This document shows, one piece after another, positions 44,071 to 57,770 of a stretch of DNA of 64,000 nt. The position numbers and the translations under genes were made by a program. The notes under the pieces are model-generated. The model was not told where the DNA came from. It saw only the letters and a list, made by a program, of their open reading frames with translations, and ran no database searches. Source of the stretch: Ascaphus truei. Its lineage: Eukaryota; Chordata; Amphibia; Anura; Ascaphidae. The stretch's first letter is position 1. Each line of letters opens with the position of its first letter. The DNA lies in the NCBI GenBank assembly GCA_036426205.1, contig CM071579.1, positions 21,976,603 to 22,040,602 on the forward strand. Reading direction: 5' to 3'.

Positions 44071-47000
44071 CTGAACTCGAACACAGCTTCTTTGTAATCT
44101 GTAGGTCTTGGGAATGATTTAACTACTTGTGTGAAGGATTGGCCCTCTTGAGTATTACTTTGCAATGTGTTACAAACCCCACGTGAAAAAAAAAAATGAA
44201 TGTTAAAAAATGGACAGAGCTTTGCTATAGCTCGAATATTAATGTGACGTGTGTTACTTGTGTCACAAATTAACACAATATCCCAACATATAGCAAAGTG
44301 TCACATTACAAGTCTGCGTGGCAGAAAAATGAATCGGTGTTGCACACAAGAGAAAAGAAAAGGCATCGGGTAGCATTTTCAGCCAAACATAAACGGCACA
44401 TTTCCTTGTCTTAAAAAAATGTCCTAAATGTATGGAGAAAAATAATGGTATATGACCAACATTGTTGACATCATTTAAATCCTCCTGTATGCAGCTCCAA
44501 TTGATTTTTCATAGCAACAATTCTCTGCTTTGGGATAGATAGATGGGGGTGAATTTTGTACCAGCTGAATGTTTCAAATCCTACAGTTAATGGGTGAACA
44601 TGATTTTTTTTTTTTTTATGTCAACAGTATAACAACAGTTTGCAATATAACAGAACATACTGGTACGTTCTAATTTTCAATGAAATGTTCTCTCCGGTTC
44701 TAGGTCGCTCTAACCATCAAAAGGAACACGGTGACCTGGAAAGAAAAGTTGACCAATAAGCTATGAAGACGTTCTACTCTGGAAGATTTAAATTCCATTT
44801 ATTTGAATAGCGCGGGAGAGGTCAACTCCAGTCCTCAAGATCCACCAGCAGGTCAGGGTTTCAGGATATCCTTGCTTCAGCACAGGTGGTGAAGTATTCG
44901 ACTGAGCCACCTATACTGAAGCAGGGATATCCTGAAAACCTGACCTGCTGGTGGCCTTTGAGGACGGGAGTTGGCCACCCCTGGAATAGCCCTTATAACT
45001 TTACTGACAAGGAGAAAATGTCTTACCGGCACCTTGAATAGCGGCTTCTGAGTATGGCTGCATGTTTCCAGCAGCCTCGAGCTTCTTCTACAATACAAAC
45101 AGGCTCTGAGTCATTATAGGGACCCTCAAAAGGGATCCACATGGGGTGCCTATGTGTTTGGAAATAAGGGGTGGGGGGTTCTAATAACCTGTAAACTGTT
45201 AAATAACCAAAGTAATGCATATTTATGGTAAGCCAGTACACACAGAACATGACTGGCACAAGCACACAGCCCGATCCAGAGGTTGCCAGAGCTCCAGTCC
45301 GGAATCCGACCACAGTACCACCTGATGGATCTGAAATCTTTCATTCTATCTCATGTTTTTCTTCTTGTGTTCAAACATGCACACTGCCAAGTAGCAATCA
45401 CCCAACAGCATACCTCCTACACCTTTTATGCCTCCTCATCTTAAGCCGATCTTATCCTTCTTGGCTCATAATAACCCATGTGGTACATTCCTCCTCTTTA
45501 CCTGTTACTGTTTTGTTGCTTGAACAGCAATTTGTTTCCTAGGAAAACGTTAATGACTTCATCAGCGGGTAACTTCAATTCTATCTGCGGTACATTATAG
45601 ACCCTTACACAATATGGTAACAGAGGAGGTTGAATACTTATACACCCCCTGAATGTATGTATAAACACTCAAAGCACATGCTTATACAATAACATTTCAT
45701 TCATGTATATTGTTAATACCAAACATTTGGGTAGCGGCTACAAAAGAGGACAAACCCAGAGCAAATAATCTTATTTATCAAAGAAAACAATTCAATTGAA
45801 AGCTGTGTGATCGTTAATATTGCTAAATCTGGTACAGGTTGTTTGTCACAGTTTTGCTATAGTTTTCAGGCTGGGAGACTTTGATCTGTCCCCCCTTTGG
45901 AATGTATTTATTACCTTTTTATGTTGTGCTTTACTTGTAACAAAGATCATTAATCTCTGACACCGAGCCAGTCAAGATGACAAGGATGCAGGGTTCATTT
46001 AGCCAGAGACAGTCACTAACAACACTAGAATTGTTACAGGTTTTACTATTGCACCATCATGAAAATGATACAGATGTTGTATATGATCATATTAATAACT
46101 ACTGTCGGCTCTTCTTAAGGTCCTCTGCAATCTCAAAGGTTTTGTAAAACATACATGTATAACTTGTACATTGGCTCTGTATAAGGTATAGTATCATCTA
46201 TAGATTAAAGAGTACAACGATGACAAGAAATGCCACTGAGACACCTTGATGTACCCCCAAGGGGTACCCAACAACATACAAAATGAAAAGAAAAGCCAGA
46301 GTAAGATTAAACTGAAGTTACCAAGACATAACAGGCCATAGTTGCTAAGTAGTGCTACTCACTAAGACACTTTCCATGCTGGAATAAACCTTACAGCTCC
46401 ATTAAGAAGAATGGTCCGTAAAGGGAAATATGTGCTAAGCGGTGTTACACTTTAAGATCCCTTTCGGGCCGGAAGACGCCCAAAGCCCATTGATTTTAAT
46501 GGGTCATAAGAGGCGCTACCAGGGGAACGGTCTTGTGGAGAAGAACAACGTTGTAAATATGGCCCCAAACTGCCTTGGGAATTCTGAATATTAGAAGTGG
46601 GGAGACAGTGAGCAAATGCAATCCCGTATCTCAGAGATGTCACTAGTAGTGACTGGTAAGAAAGGTGATAGCAGACATATTTTGTAATCTCGGAAAGAAA
46701 GACAAAATACAAATTAAAGTATTTCTGGAGCTGTAATTATTTGGGTGGTCATAGACGTCAATAAAGTGAGTTGATGGGATCCCATCCTTAACCTACTCTT
46801 CGGAAGACAATGTCTCTTGGGTATGATTCTTGCCCTTGTTCCTGCTGTTGCTGTTTTCATGTGGCCATCACAGATATAATAAGAAAGGTATGATGAATAT
46901 AGCACCAATATCACACCAACTTCCCTCCTATAAGCACATTCTAGCTGCAATGGTATTTACATTGGCAAATGTGTGGGTAGACATGAAACCTGTGTGAGCC

Positions 47001-47100
47001 TTAACATTGCCAAACCATGCAATAAAGCAATGTGGAAGTCTAGGGCTTGTTAGGCTGCATGGGAAAAGGTATTATCCCCATAAAGGACATGGTGGCCATT
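44071..47100. other. Sequence downstream of LRRC4C
   Basis: Apart from the palindromic MITE at 44.8 kb, no gene is evident. Part may be extended LRRC4C 3' UTR. A short palindrome GCCCATTGATTTTAATGGG sits at 46,484-46,503. Confidence 0.4.
44808..44987. mobile_element. Palindromic hAT-like MITE, full copy
   Basis: It is nearly symmetrical: CAACTCCAGTCCTCAAGATC at the left and GGACGGGAGTTGGCCACCCC at the right, folding around ATTCGACTGAGCCACC. About 180 bp, downstream of the LRRC4C 3' UTR. Confidence 0.7.
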
Positions 47101-47104
47101 AGGG

Positions 47105-47645
47105 AGTTAGATACATAGCTACATAGTTACATAGTAGATGAGGTTGAAAAATACATATGTCCATCAAGTTCAACCTATATTTGTACTTACAGTATATTGA
47201 TCCAGAGGAAGGGGGAAAAAAACCCAGTGACATATCCAATGATATCTCATAAGGGAAAAAATTAATTCCTTCATGACTCCAATAATTGGCAATCAGATTA
47301 CTCCCTGGATCAACATCCTTCCCATGTTTACGTATTAGGTAAATCCCTGTATACCTTTCATTTCTAAAAAGATGTCCAACCTTTTTTTGGAAGATATCTA
47401 TTTTATCTGCCATCACAGTCTCTGTCACAGTAATGAATTCCGCAAAGTAACTGCCGTTACTGTAAAGAACCCTTTCCTTTGTTTCCTAGTCTTGCACATC
47501 AGTGTGTAGCTGTATAAACTCCTTACTAAAACAATGTAACAAAGCCCCTTGTGAAAATGCTCTCCCCACATTCTGAGGATTCTTTTTCTAAAACTCAATT
47601 TCTTGGAAAACATTTCTCCAAGCCTCAAATTGCCAAAAATGTGGT
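47105..47645 (-). mobile_element. L2/CR1-like LINE 3' end, most complete copy
   Basis: The minus strand carries the 3' coding end and tail: GHLFRNERYTGIYLIRKHGK followed by VDPGSNLIANYWSHEGINFF, then tail GTCCATCAAGTTCAACCT inverted and a terminal TAGTTACATAG microsatellite (47,107-47,140). The same tail is found split at 12.8 and 14.6 kb. 5'-truncated. Confidence 0.7.
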
Positions 47646-47789
47646 CAAATGAAATGTTGGGGTGTGTTCTTTTGCTTTTCAGTACATTGAAGGCTACCTA
47701 GAACTAAAGGGGGCTATATCTTTTGGTCCCATATCGGTCCAAATACTTTGCATTACAGTACATTAAAAAATCTCCTGTTACAGCATGGG

Positions 47790-47928
47790 GCAGGGCTGGC
47801 AAACACCAGTCCTCAAGGGCCCCCAACAGGCCAGGTATTAGGGACATCAAAGACTGAAGCAGGGATATCCTCAAACCCTGACCTGTTGGTGGCCCTTTGA
47901 CGACTGGAGTGGACCACCCCTGGCATAG
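47790..47928. mobile_element. Palindromic hAT-like MITE, centre deleted
   Basis: Both ends are present (AACACCAGTCCTCAAGGGC and GACTGGAGTGGACCACCCCT), but the central CACAGGTGGCTCAGTC part is missing. Confidence 0.65.
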
Positions 47929-48039
47929 AGATTGGACAGATTCTTGCTGAGCTTTTGTAATTAGCTTGCTCAGCACAATACCAAGATAACACATCAACCT
48001 CATGCAGAACAGCTACAGACACCTTTTTGGATGTTGGAT

Positions 48040-49835
48040 CTAACCATTTCGGCACCCCATAACCGGGCCTGTTTCTCGGGAAGTAGGTGGTCCCCGAACC
48101 CCAAGCCAACACGCATCTGCTCCGGAGACCCCATGCTCATGTACACTAGTAATAGAATGTCCATTTAAAAATTTCGACCACCTGCTCATCTACTGTACAC
48201 TAGTATTAAAATTTATATTAAAACAGCTTCATTAACTTAGCGGTTAGCCGCTAAGGCAATGAAGGGGTTAAACCACAATAGCCTGTTTCTTGGGGCAGAG
48301 AGGGTGGATGAAGGGGGTAGTAGTCCCAGGGTGGGTGCTTGGGCCTGCCTGGAAGGTTGTGGGAGGATTTAACCCCTTCACTACCATAGCGTGGGACCAC
48401 TATGGTAATAAAGGAGTTAACCAGTCCTGCTACCCCCCGGAAGGCCTAAACATCCATTCTTGGGGCTACTACCCCCTTCACTCAAGCACTCTACCCCCAA
48501 TAAACAAAAATTAAACAACAACCCTACTACCCACCTCCTCTACCCCCAACAACCCCCCAAACACATACAGCACAGTAATGGGCAAAATTACTATTATCCA
48601 CATAAGGATAATAGTGTATTTGCCCATTATAAAATTAGCCAGCCAGCATTAATAAAGTAAATAAAATATTCAACAAAGAACAAAAAAGCCCAATGCCACT
48701 TCCAATATGACAAAAATACATAGTAAAATACTTATATATTCTCTTGAAAAAGGGTCATTTAGTTTAACCTTTTGGCCAAAGCGTCGTAAGCCTGTGAGCC
48801 ACGACAAGGCAGACCCTGCTCACAGGTCCTAACACTACCAGATAAAATACTAATACACCTATACTAGGATTACAATTCTCATTTACCTCTATTAGGAGGG
48901 AGAAGGACCAACATTGGATCCATATCCAGTAAAATGAAAGAGACCTGTTAACTAGGGCAGTGGGGAGGGGTGAGCTTGACACCTGGGAGTGAGGGGCCAC
49001 TAACCTCCAACAGCTGAGACCAGCTGACAATAAGTTAAACAACACACAAAACCCCAACAATCTCATTTTGGGAACCCCTGAGCCCCCACAAAAATATATA
49101 TATGTATATAAGTGTCAAAAAGGAGTGCTACATTCAACATAACCCTGCCATCATGAAGGGCATCTTCGTCAGCATACTCCAGGTCCATGTCTTCCGATGC
49201 CAGCAAGAATACAAGAAAAAATACAATCTAATGGCTCCTAACCACTTAATCACCGTAGCGATTAATAACCACTATAGTAATTAAGGGGTTAACCCCCGTC
49301 CCCCACTACCCACCTGGGAGGCCTAACAACCCACCCCGGCCCCACTATACCCATTGATTGGCACAGCGGTATATCATACCCATATAATATTGGCATGATA
49401 AGCCCCTATATCACTCAATGGTCAACCTAATAAAAATAATTAAGACCAAAAATACACAATAATCAAAGAAATATACAAGCACCTAAACACACCAACAATA
49501 AAAGAACAAAAAGCCTCAACTACACATCAATTACATTAATCTATCAGTAAAACCGCAAAAAAATTACAATTATGTTATTCCAAAACATAAGAATAAAAAT
49601 AAATAAACATCTATCCAACCAATCAATTAAATAAATAAAACCAGTAGCCAACAAAACAATAATTAAGTTAAAACGCTAACCAATCCTAAAAGTACTACAA
49701 GAGGAAGCTGAGAAGCAGTGACTCCTTCTGGACCTAAAAGGTCTAAGGTGCTACTCCCAGGGTGATCCCCATTCAACTGATCTGCTGAGATGATGTGCGG
49801 TTGTGAGATCAGTTATTTCAGTACCGGAAGTTTCA
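48040..49835 (-). mobile_element. Harbinger-like element, copy 3 (inverted, partial)
   Basis: It shares with the copy at 51.8-54.4 kb, in opposite orientation, the CCCGAGATACAGG-type block (48,045-48,170) and the recurring GCTAAGGCAATGAAGGGG units. It also shares the TGGCACAGCGGTA..CATGCCCATA block (49,360-49,420) and a short acidic coding-like stretch (49,145-49,196). Clear terminal GGGGCCTATGC ends were not found, so the limits are approximate. Confidence 0.5.
49145..49196 (-). other. Inverted homologue of the acidic coding-like segment
   Basis: On the minus strand this stretch aligns with 53,325-53,378, keeping the ED-D-E---D-DALH-GR pattern and the preceding TTCTTG-rich flank. It lacks the clean GTAAG-type donor of the other copy. 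See that entry for interpretation. Confidence 0.3.
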
Positions 49836-51777
49836 CCGCGCTGGAGCTGTCTCTGGGCTTCCCTGATTCCAGAAAACTTACATGAGTCGGATCTCCAGTA
49901 AAGTTCCTGTAACCTTTACCCACTGCGATTTTCACTCCTTTACATTGTGAGTGAGCATTTGTCTTCAGTTGTTATTAAAAATGGATATCTTTAACGGTTT
50001 TATGCGATGGAGCGTGCACTTCTCTCTTTTGCTTTTTAGAAATTCTACACTGATGCGGTTCATCACCTGAGAAGCTGCCCCAGTCTTTAGGGTTTTATTG
50101 AGAAAACCCCACAACCTTTTCCCAGTGTTTTTCTTCGATTTCTTCAAAAATTGGCTAGTGTTATCCCTCTCCCTCTCCCTCTCTCATACAGTACACACAT
50201 ATATATTGTATGCATGTCTGCTCATGTGTTGGTGCTAAGCAGTAGAAACTAATTCCAGCTGAGGTTTTAACCCATTAAGTGCTTAGGGATCTTCAATACA
50301 TTGAACACTGTAGGGGGCAGATATAGAACATACATAAAACCCATTAGTCACACTATGCCTGCCTGTGAAAAGATGATAGAGAGGAGAGCATGTGATGTAG
50401 CCCTTTAATTATATAGCCCCAGAGAAAGCCCTATCACTTCTCAGTTGCTTTTATCTTTCTTTTTGTTGAACCAGTGGTGTGATTGAGTGTAAGGCAGCCT
50501 GGGTGCTGTGCTTTGATTGCTTGTGGTGATACATCTCCTTGCTAAGGGAGATCTGAACTGTAATTTTCCTGCTCGCCATGAAAGCCAGAGATTTCTGGAA
50601 AGAAGAATGACTTTTACGAATAGACTGTTCAGTTGAATAAAAGCAGTCGTGCAAAGCGTCCCAACAATAAACAGTGGTGTACATCCGATAACACACTGAA
50701 GACTTAATGATCTCAATGGCCATTCATTTTCCTTGCCAAAGTACTTACTCCAGGCAAAGTTTGCACATCTTATTTCTTTTGAGGCTTGAAGGGCACAGAA
50801 ATGGTTAAACACTCTCCTTGTGCATGACATGTTTTTTTCCCCCTCTGCAGAAGATCTGATATAACTAATGTCTTTTTATTAACAAGCTTTCAGAAATGAA
50901 GCTAATTCACTAACTCATTACATATCTTCTTGGGAATATTGTAATTCATCTAACTATTGGCAAAGACGCCTCAAAACTCATCAACATTCAACAGCTCTGA
51001 CTTGCCCATCAACTATGAAATGGCTTTTCCTCAGTTGAAACATTCATGATATAATCAGATGGAAGGAAGGCTTCAGGATTGGTTAGCTCACACGCCGTGA
51101 GGCTCCTGTAATTTGGCCATGTGTGAGTGAGCTGAAGAACTCTGGTGCATCAGCCAATAGTGTGAATCTCTTTGGCTGAGTTCATTTATCTGACCCCAGA
51201 TAACATTGAATCACTGGAAATAGTGAAGTACAGAAATAGTCTGTGGATAGAGATATAAAAGAGTTGGTGCATTTGTGTCAACAAAAAATCAGATTTTCAG
51301 TACACAGTACATTTGAATGGTTGAATATCTTATATTACTGTAATCTCGGAGGGAATGGGTTCATGGAGAGGTACAATGTGCCAGTTTGGAGATATTCTAC
51401 TTCAATGCTTCTTGAATAAAAAAAAACTCTGTTTTTTTTGCTAAAGAAGCTGGCTGGGAAAATCTGCTCGATCTTCAGGACAATTTGGAAGTATTTTCTT
51501 TGTAATCTGGGACATTCTTTTTCTTTGTAATCTGGGACATTCTCAATAATTACATGTTTCTTTCCTGGAAACTATTTTCAGCTAAATAAATGTAATATGT
51601 TTAACAATAAGATTTATTTTTTTACAGTAATTGTTACTTGACATCCTGGAGTATTTGGACTGAAGCCAAACCTTGAGAATAAAGATTAAGATGGCATGAC
51701 ATTAACTCCACCCACTATATTGTTTAAACACTGCTTCCAATCTTGCATCTGGTTGAAATCAAAGTCAAAGAAGGCAA
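49836..51777. other. Spacer without recognised gene
   Basis: A CCCTCTCCCTCTCTC tract near 50,166 is the only simple repeat. Frames of 90-129 codons on the minus strand (50,441-50,830) lack domain signatures. No transposon end was found. Confidence 0.4.
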
Positions 51778-54358
51778 GGGGCCTATTCTATAAGATAACA
51801 AACTTATCGAGAGCTATTCTCGCAAGGTAGCTATTCAGAAAGCATTGGTAAGTTGGTTAAATCGTGTGGGCGAAATACTTTTTTTGCCATTTCTAGCTCC
51901 TGGCAAAACACGCCGGTGAGAAGCCCCAAATCGCAATTTTGATCAAATTGTGCAATTCTAGTAGCCTTGATAATCTTATCAAGAGAGGGACTTAGGGAAA
52001 AAAGCATTTTTCCTGCATCGGATTGATGTCGGGGGTCTCCGGAGCTGATACACATTAATATCAGCACCAGAGGCCCCCGACATCAATCCAATGTAATAAA
52101 AATGCATTTACAGGCAGCTTCATTACCTTAGCAGCTAACCGCTAAGGCAAGGAAGGGGTTAACTACCAATGCCATGTTTATTGTGGGAAGCAGGGGTGGG
52201 TATTTGACCCATGGTGGGTGTTTAGGCCTTGTGGGTGGTGGGCGGGGGGTTGCGGGAGGAGTTAACCCCTTCATTACCTTACTGGTCAATATCGCTAAGA
52301 TAATGAAGGGAGTAACCACTCCTGCTACCCATCCAGTAGGCATAAACACCCATCGTGGGCCAAATAACAGCTACACCCATTCCCGCTACCCACCCCAGGC
52401 CACTATCCCCACCCTCTACCCCTTGGTTGGCACAGTGGTACATGCCCATACAATATGAGTATAATAAGCCACTATAGCAGTCAATGGGCAACATAAAAAA
52501 AATCAACAGGCTCAAAAATACACAAAAAAAATGCATTGTTTGCATTTGTTTTAAAGGATGTGACATCATACCTTAAAGTGATGTCACATCCTTTAAAAAA
52601 TGGAACATATCAAATGGTACAGGCACCAATGGAATTATGGAATTGTCTTCAATCCCATTGGCTGTAGTACCATGTGATGTCAGCCATGTGGTTTAAGGAT
52701 GTGACGTACCTCTCTTGGAGATGATGTAACATCCTTAAAAAAAAAAAAGCCTGTCACATGGTACAGAGTCCAATCGGATTGGACCTGGACCATCTGACCC
52801 TAAAATGTGACGTCATAGGCCTTATATACGGCCTGTTCCGTTTCATTTTATCTTAAGATGCCGACGAGTCAACATCCGTTTTGGATTTAACATGGGGTAC
52901 ATTGGAGTACAAGTAAAGGAGATTAAAGAAAAGAAGGAAATAATGCAAGAAGAATTCAGTGACAGACAATGCATTTTTTGGCAAATGCTTATTTTAAATT
53001 AATTGTTATTTTGCCTATTTCTGTTTATTGTTTGGAGTTAATTGTTGTGTATATTTGGGCCTGTTGAATTTTTTTTATGTTGCCCATTGACTGCTATAGT
53101 GGCTTATCATGCCCATGTTATATGGGCATGATGTACCATTATGCTAATCAATGGCTAGAGGGTGGGGATAGTGGCCCCTGGGGTGGGTGGTTAGGCCTCC
53201 CGGGTGGGTAGCATGGGAGGGGGGGTTAACCCCTTAATTACTATAGCGGTTATTAACCGCTAAGGTGATTAAGGGAGTAGAGGCGATTAGATTGTATTTT
53301 TTCTTGTTGTGTTCCTGCCAACAGAGGACAGAGACACAGAGGATGATGATCAGGACGCCCTTCATCCTGGCAGGGGTAAGTGGAAATTTGATTTACTTTA
53401 TGCTGCTGTATATTGTCTTATTTAGAATGGACAAATGAGCTTATATCCATATTTGGATAATAGTAATTTTGCCCATTATTGTATTGTAGCTGTTGGGGGG
53501 GCCTTGGGGGGTAGAGGAGGTGTGTAATTAGGGTTGTTGTTTTATTAATGTTTCTTGGGGGTAGCGGGGATGGGTGAAGGGGGTATTTGGCCTGCGGTGG
53601 GTGTTTATACCTACCGGATGGGTAGCGGGAGGGGTTTACCCCTTCATTACCATAACGGCTTCCACAGCTATGGTAGTGAAGGGGTTAACTCCTCCTGCAA
53701 CCTTCCTGGCAGGCCTTACCACCCTCCCTGGGACAACTACCATCTGCCACAATAAACAGGCTATTGAAGTTGAACCCCTTCATTGCCTTAGCGGCTAGCC
53801 ACTAAGGTAATGAAGCTGTTGTAATAACATTTTTAATACTAGTGTTGATTTAAGGTCCGGGGACCCCCTGCTTCCCGAGATACAGGCCCCATTATGAGGT
53901 GCCGGTATCTCCAACCAATGTTTAAATGTCCCGCGTCACATGACAGGGAAATTTAAATGCATATGCGATACCGGCACTCCATATCTGGGCCTATATCTCG
54001 GGAAGCAGGGGGTCCCTGGACCTGAAATCGAAGTGGTTCTGCTCCAGAGACCTCCTGCTCATGTACACTGGTATTAATATTTTTATTAAAACACAGCGAT
54101 CGCTGGCGAGATATGCGCAGTGAGAGGCAGCTCTCTCTGTGCAGCTCTGCAGCCAGTCCGCACGGCGAGAAATTTGAGAGACTGAGATGAGTTTTTCTGC
54201 CTCGCCGGGCGGTTTAGGCATTTTCCTGCCGCACGGTTTGAGTTGGATTCAGATTCTTTCTCAACGCCGTGCTAACTCAACTGACAAACTGTTCAGCGAG
54301 AACTTGCCAACCCTTGCGATGTAGCAGCAAACTAATTGAGGCTACTAGCATAGGCCCC
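51778..54358. mobile_element. Harbinger-like element, copy 4 (2.6 kb, both ends present)
   Basis: It begins GGGGCCTATTCTATAAG (51,778) and ends CTACTAGCATAGGCCCC (54,358), an inverted pair matching copy 2. Inside are short inverted repeats around GGTTAACCCCTTC..GCTAAGG (52,110-52,330, 53,220-53,290, 53,640-53,820), a GATGTGACATCA palindrome near 52,555-52,590, and the block GCTTCCCGAGATACAGGCC (about 53,870-54,020) in both orientations. No intact transposase was found. A splice-bounded acidic segment at 53,325-53,378 may be a relic of one. Confidence 0.6.
53325..53378 (+). other. Conserved acidic coding-like segment with splice-like borders
   Basis: The segment follows CCTGCCAACAG and is followed by CAGGGGTAAGTG, so it resembles a small exon. 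One frame reads EDRDTEDDDQDALHPGR. The inverted copy at 49,145-49,196 reads EDMDLEYADEDALHDGR in the same frame. Conservation at the peptide level with diverged nucleotides suggests that it descends from a protein-coding ancestor. The protein family is not recognised. Confidence 0.35.
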
Positions 54359-57300
54359 AATAGACTTGGTTTTATGAGGGTTTACTATCTACAACATCTC
54401 ACACTGGCTGGATCCTTTACTCCCAATCAGACACAGTCACAGTCACGGAGTATAAATACACTTTTAATGAATTCAGCCTGAAATGTCAGAATTGGGGAGA
54501 TGTTTGAAATAGGTGTCAACAACAATCTCTGTGAAGTCAGATCATTTTCTGAACATCAAAGCTGAGTTTTGGAACAAGTCAACAAGGGTAACTTCTCCTT
54601 GTAAGGGGGAGAAAGATACATTAATTAATTACCAGAGGTAGAATGTCAGTATATGCTGAAGATTGGACCTCAAATATTTATATTTATTATAAAGTCACCA
54701 ATGATGTATTTACTCTGTACAAAATCTGTTATTAAAGAACATATCCTGGGTCACAAACCAGCCTGTTCTCACATCCAAGACGTACAGTAAGAATTAAAGT
54801 ATTGTATTGTAATGAAAGCTACTGAGTAATTTATATTTATTTAAATCAATGGGCGGTGTAATTTATGACAGTATTTATCCTGTAATTGTCAATTCATGAC
54901 CCATATCATGTCATTTGGTAACCTTTGACCCTACGCTTACAACCAATTATTCACATTGACCAGGACCTACAGTAATTTTAAATAATGAATTCATTTGTTA
55001 TTGGTTGTTTCTGTCTGAGCTTCAAGCGGACATTACCAAAAGAGAAACTGTCTGCATAAGGGGTAGCCAACTCCAGTCCACTTTGATTGAGCCACTGATT
55101 GAACAACCTGTGCTGAAGCAGGGATATCCTAAAAATCATACCTGTTGGTAGCCCTTGAGGAGTTGACCACCCCTGATCTACATATTGTACCAAATCTGTT
55201 TCAATATAGTCCTTTTCTTTCAGTAATTGTAAAATATTTGCTCCTTCAATGTCTCAAGTATATTAATGATAACTAGACATAGGAAAATGTGTCAACATTC
55301 AATTCACAGTTTTCTTTTAAAGATTTTTGGAGAAATGAAAAAAATATCAAGGATATTTGAATATTGGTTTAAAAAAATATTTAATGTTCTAATATACTTT
55401 CATTTTTTTTTTAAATGGTTGAATATTCTCCAATTTTAGAATGTTTTTTTTCCCATTTTTTTCGAATCTTTGTGTATTTTCTAATGTTTGTTTTTTCTTC
55501 ACTTGTTTTTTTTCCAGGGTTTTTTGTTGCAATTTTTTTTTAATATATAAAAAAAAATAAAAAATTAGTGGCAACTTTTTTCAAACTCCAACAAGTTTGC
55601 AAATATTTGAAAATGTGAGAAACCAACATATTCGTGTCAAATACTAATTCTGCGTGAATACTTTGCCCACCTTTAATGACAACGTTAATATCTGTAAAGC
55701 CAGTACACAAGTAAAGGTTTGACACAGTCCTGCACAATCATATTAAAATTAATATTATTGTCACGTTGAGTCCTTTCCACTGGTGAGGTTTCTGTGTTTA
55801 GAGGAAGTCGTTAGAAAAAGTTGATTTATTTGCAAGATGTCTTAACTTTATAACCAGAATCTTGTGACAGGTGGAAGTGTTTTATAATACCCCAAATACC
55901 TGTTGTGGGCTTAGTATAAACAATTTAAAGAAAACAAAAGATAAAAGTAATGTTGTATGGGAAAGCGCTTCTCGGAAACACTGGTGCGTTCTAAACGGCT
56001 CCTTCTGTGTCCTGATGTTTCGGTTTTCAACTAGCGAACTATGGCGTTCTCTTCTCCTCCCGATTCTTCAGTGCGGAGTTCGGGCGCCAGCATCGGACTG
56101 ATGTGACATCAGCAAGAGAGCGCGACCACGTTTATCAAGGGCCAATCCTACATGTTTAGCTAACGCTAAGCTTTCTTCGTCATTGAGGCGTTCGTGCTAT
56201 ATTCAGGATAGAGGGCTTTTTATAAGTCCGTGTGCCCACGCTATTCCATGCCCGCCGGTGTTGTCTCACATGTGAGAGTTATTATTTATATCAGTGTATC
56301 AATACAAGCTGTGCTTGTCTGTTTTTTTTTCTCTCCTTTTTTTGGCTTTTCATAAGTGTTTTATACTTTATTATATTCCAAACATGAAACACTTCTGTAA
56401 CAATTCAATTAATGGTCACTTAAGATGCATTGATCTTCGAGATGTCTCTTTCGCACTATCTGACAGGGTCAGGGGTCGGCATTCCCTTTATTGTGAGACG
56501 ACATTTCCCCTGAAGAAAACTAACAGGAATTAGGTCAGATATTGACAGGAAATTGACAAAAAGGCCATCTCCCCTGTCCAGCCTAATTCTATCCAGCTGG
56601 TGTCGATGTGACTGCAAGGAGGACATGATGATGTGTTATAAGGTAATAGAAATGCATGTGTCCTATTTTTACGCCTACACATTCTGATGTGCGAACATGG
56701 TGAATGTATTTGTTGTACAGACAGATGGATAACACACCTGGAATTTCCCCTGTGGCTGATTCTCAGAGATATTTGCCAGAGAACTGAGAAACTGGACACT
56801 CTTGTTATTTATATCAGCTTGATACCAACCTTTACAATAAGGTCTATATCAGTCCCATGTAACGCTGACTTCCAGCTTCCCAGCGCTCTGCTCTCTACAT
56901 TACAATATATTCAAAGCTTTGTTGCCTGACTCATCTCACTGTCTTTAAGATCTTTTTTTTTTTTTTAAGTATTTGACGCAGAAACCGGGTGTTCTAGAAG
57001 GAAATTAAACAGAGGGAGAGTGCCACTAGGGTTTAGGCTTCCACTGGTTCAGTGAGGTAAAAGTATAATGTTCTGAAAACTGCACAGCTGCAGCCTCAAA
57101 AATCACACAATCATTCTATTAAAAATACTTTTATAATATCTTCTTAAAAATCAGTCATGTCTGCCTTGGCAAAGCACCAATGCCCCACATCAAGTCCCAA
57201 CAGGACTTTATCCAGGGTACAGACACATAGACGTACATAGGTGCAGGCTGCAAGTTTATATTATTTTCAATAACAGGTACAATAAAAATATAATCTCTGA

Positions 57301-57360
57301 GCACGTGTCGCATGTCGCAGTCTGGTCTGCCACCCGGCTTCATCCCAATTATCTCCTAGC
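54359..57360. other. Spacer without recognised gene
   Basis: Apart from the small MITE at 55.06 kb this is AT-rich non-coding DNA with T-runs (55,380-55,560 and 56,950-56,965). Open frames are short and lack domains. Confidence 0.4.
55058..55175. mobile_element. Palindromic hAT-like MITE, short copy
   Basis: It starts AAGGGGTAGCCAACTCCAGT and ends GAGTTGACCACCCCTG. Flanks GTCTGCAT and ATCTACAT agree at 6 of 8 bases, compatible with a decayed 8-bp duplication. Confidence 0.65.
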
Positions 57361-57362
57361 AT

Positions 57363-57770
57363 AACATTTGCTTGTACTTTGTGGAACGTCAACCCCACCC
57401 ACTGGAATATTAATGAGCCAAGAGAACACAAATAACTTTTTGTTCACAGCTGCATTGGAAATCAACCACCCCACTGTACATCTGCATTGCCCCAAAGGTG
57501 GACAGCCTGATGGGGCTCCCCAAGAGCTGCTCCCCTCTGCACAGGACCAGCGTGCTAAGGGTTAACATTTGCTTGTACTTTGTGGAACGTCAACCCCACC
57601 CACTGGAATGTTAATGAGCCAAGAGGTCACAGAGAACTTTTTGTTCACAGCTGCATTGAAAATCAACCACCCGAGTGTACATCTGCGTTGCCCCAAAGGC
57701 CGAATGAACAGGCTCCGGAAAGCACAGCAAAGCCCGCGAAGAAAACGGGAACCAGACAGAGATGCCACAA
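57363..57770 (+). repeat. 201-bp tandem duplication
   Basis: AACATTTGCTTGTACTTTG starts at 57,363 and again at 57,564. The two units share TGGAACGTCAACCCCACCCA, CATCTGC(A/G)TTGCCCCAAAGG and, between them, CTCTGCACAGGACCAGCGTG. Single related copies lie at 5.43-5.64 kb and, inverted, at 14.53-14.64 kb. The element class is unknown. Confidence 0.85.
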
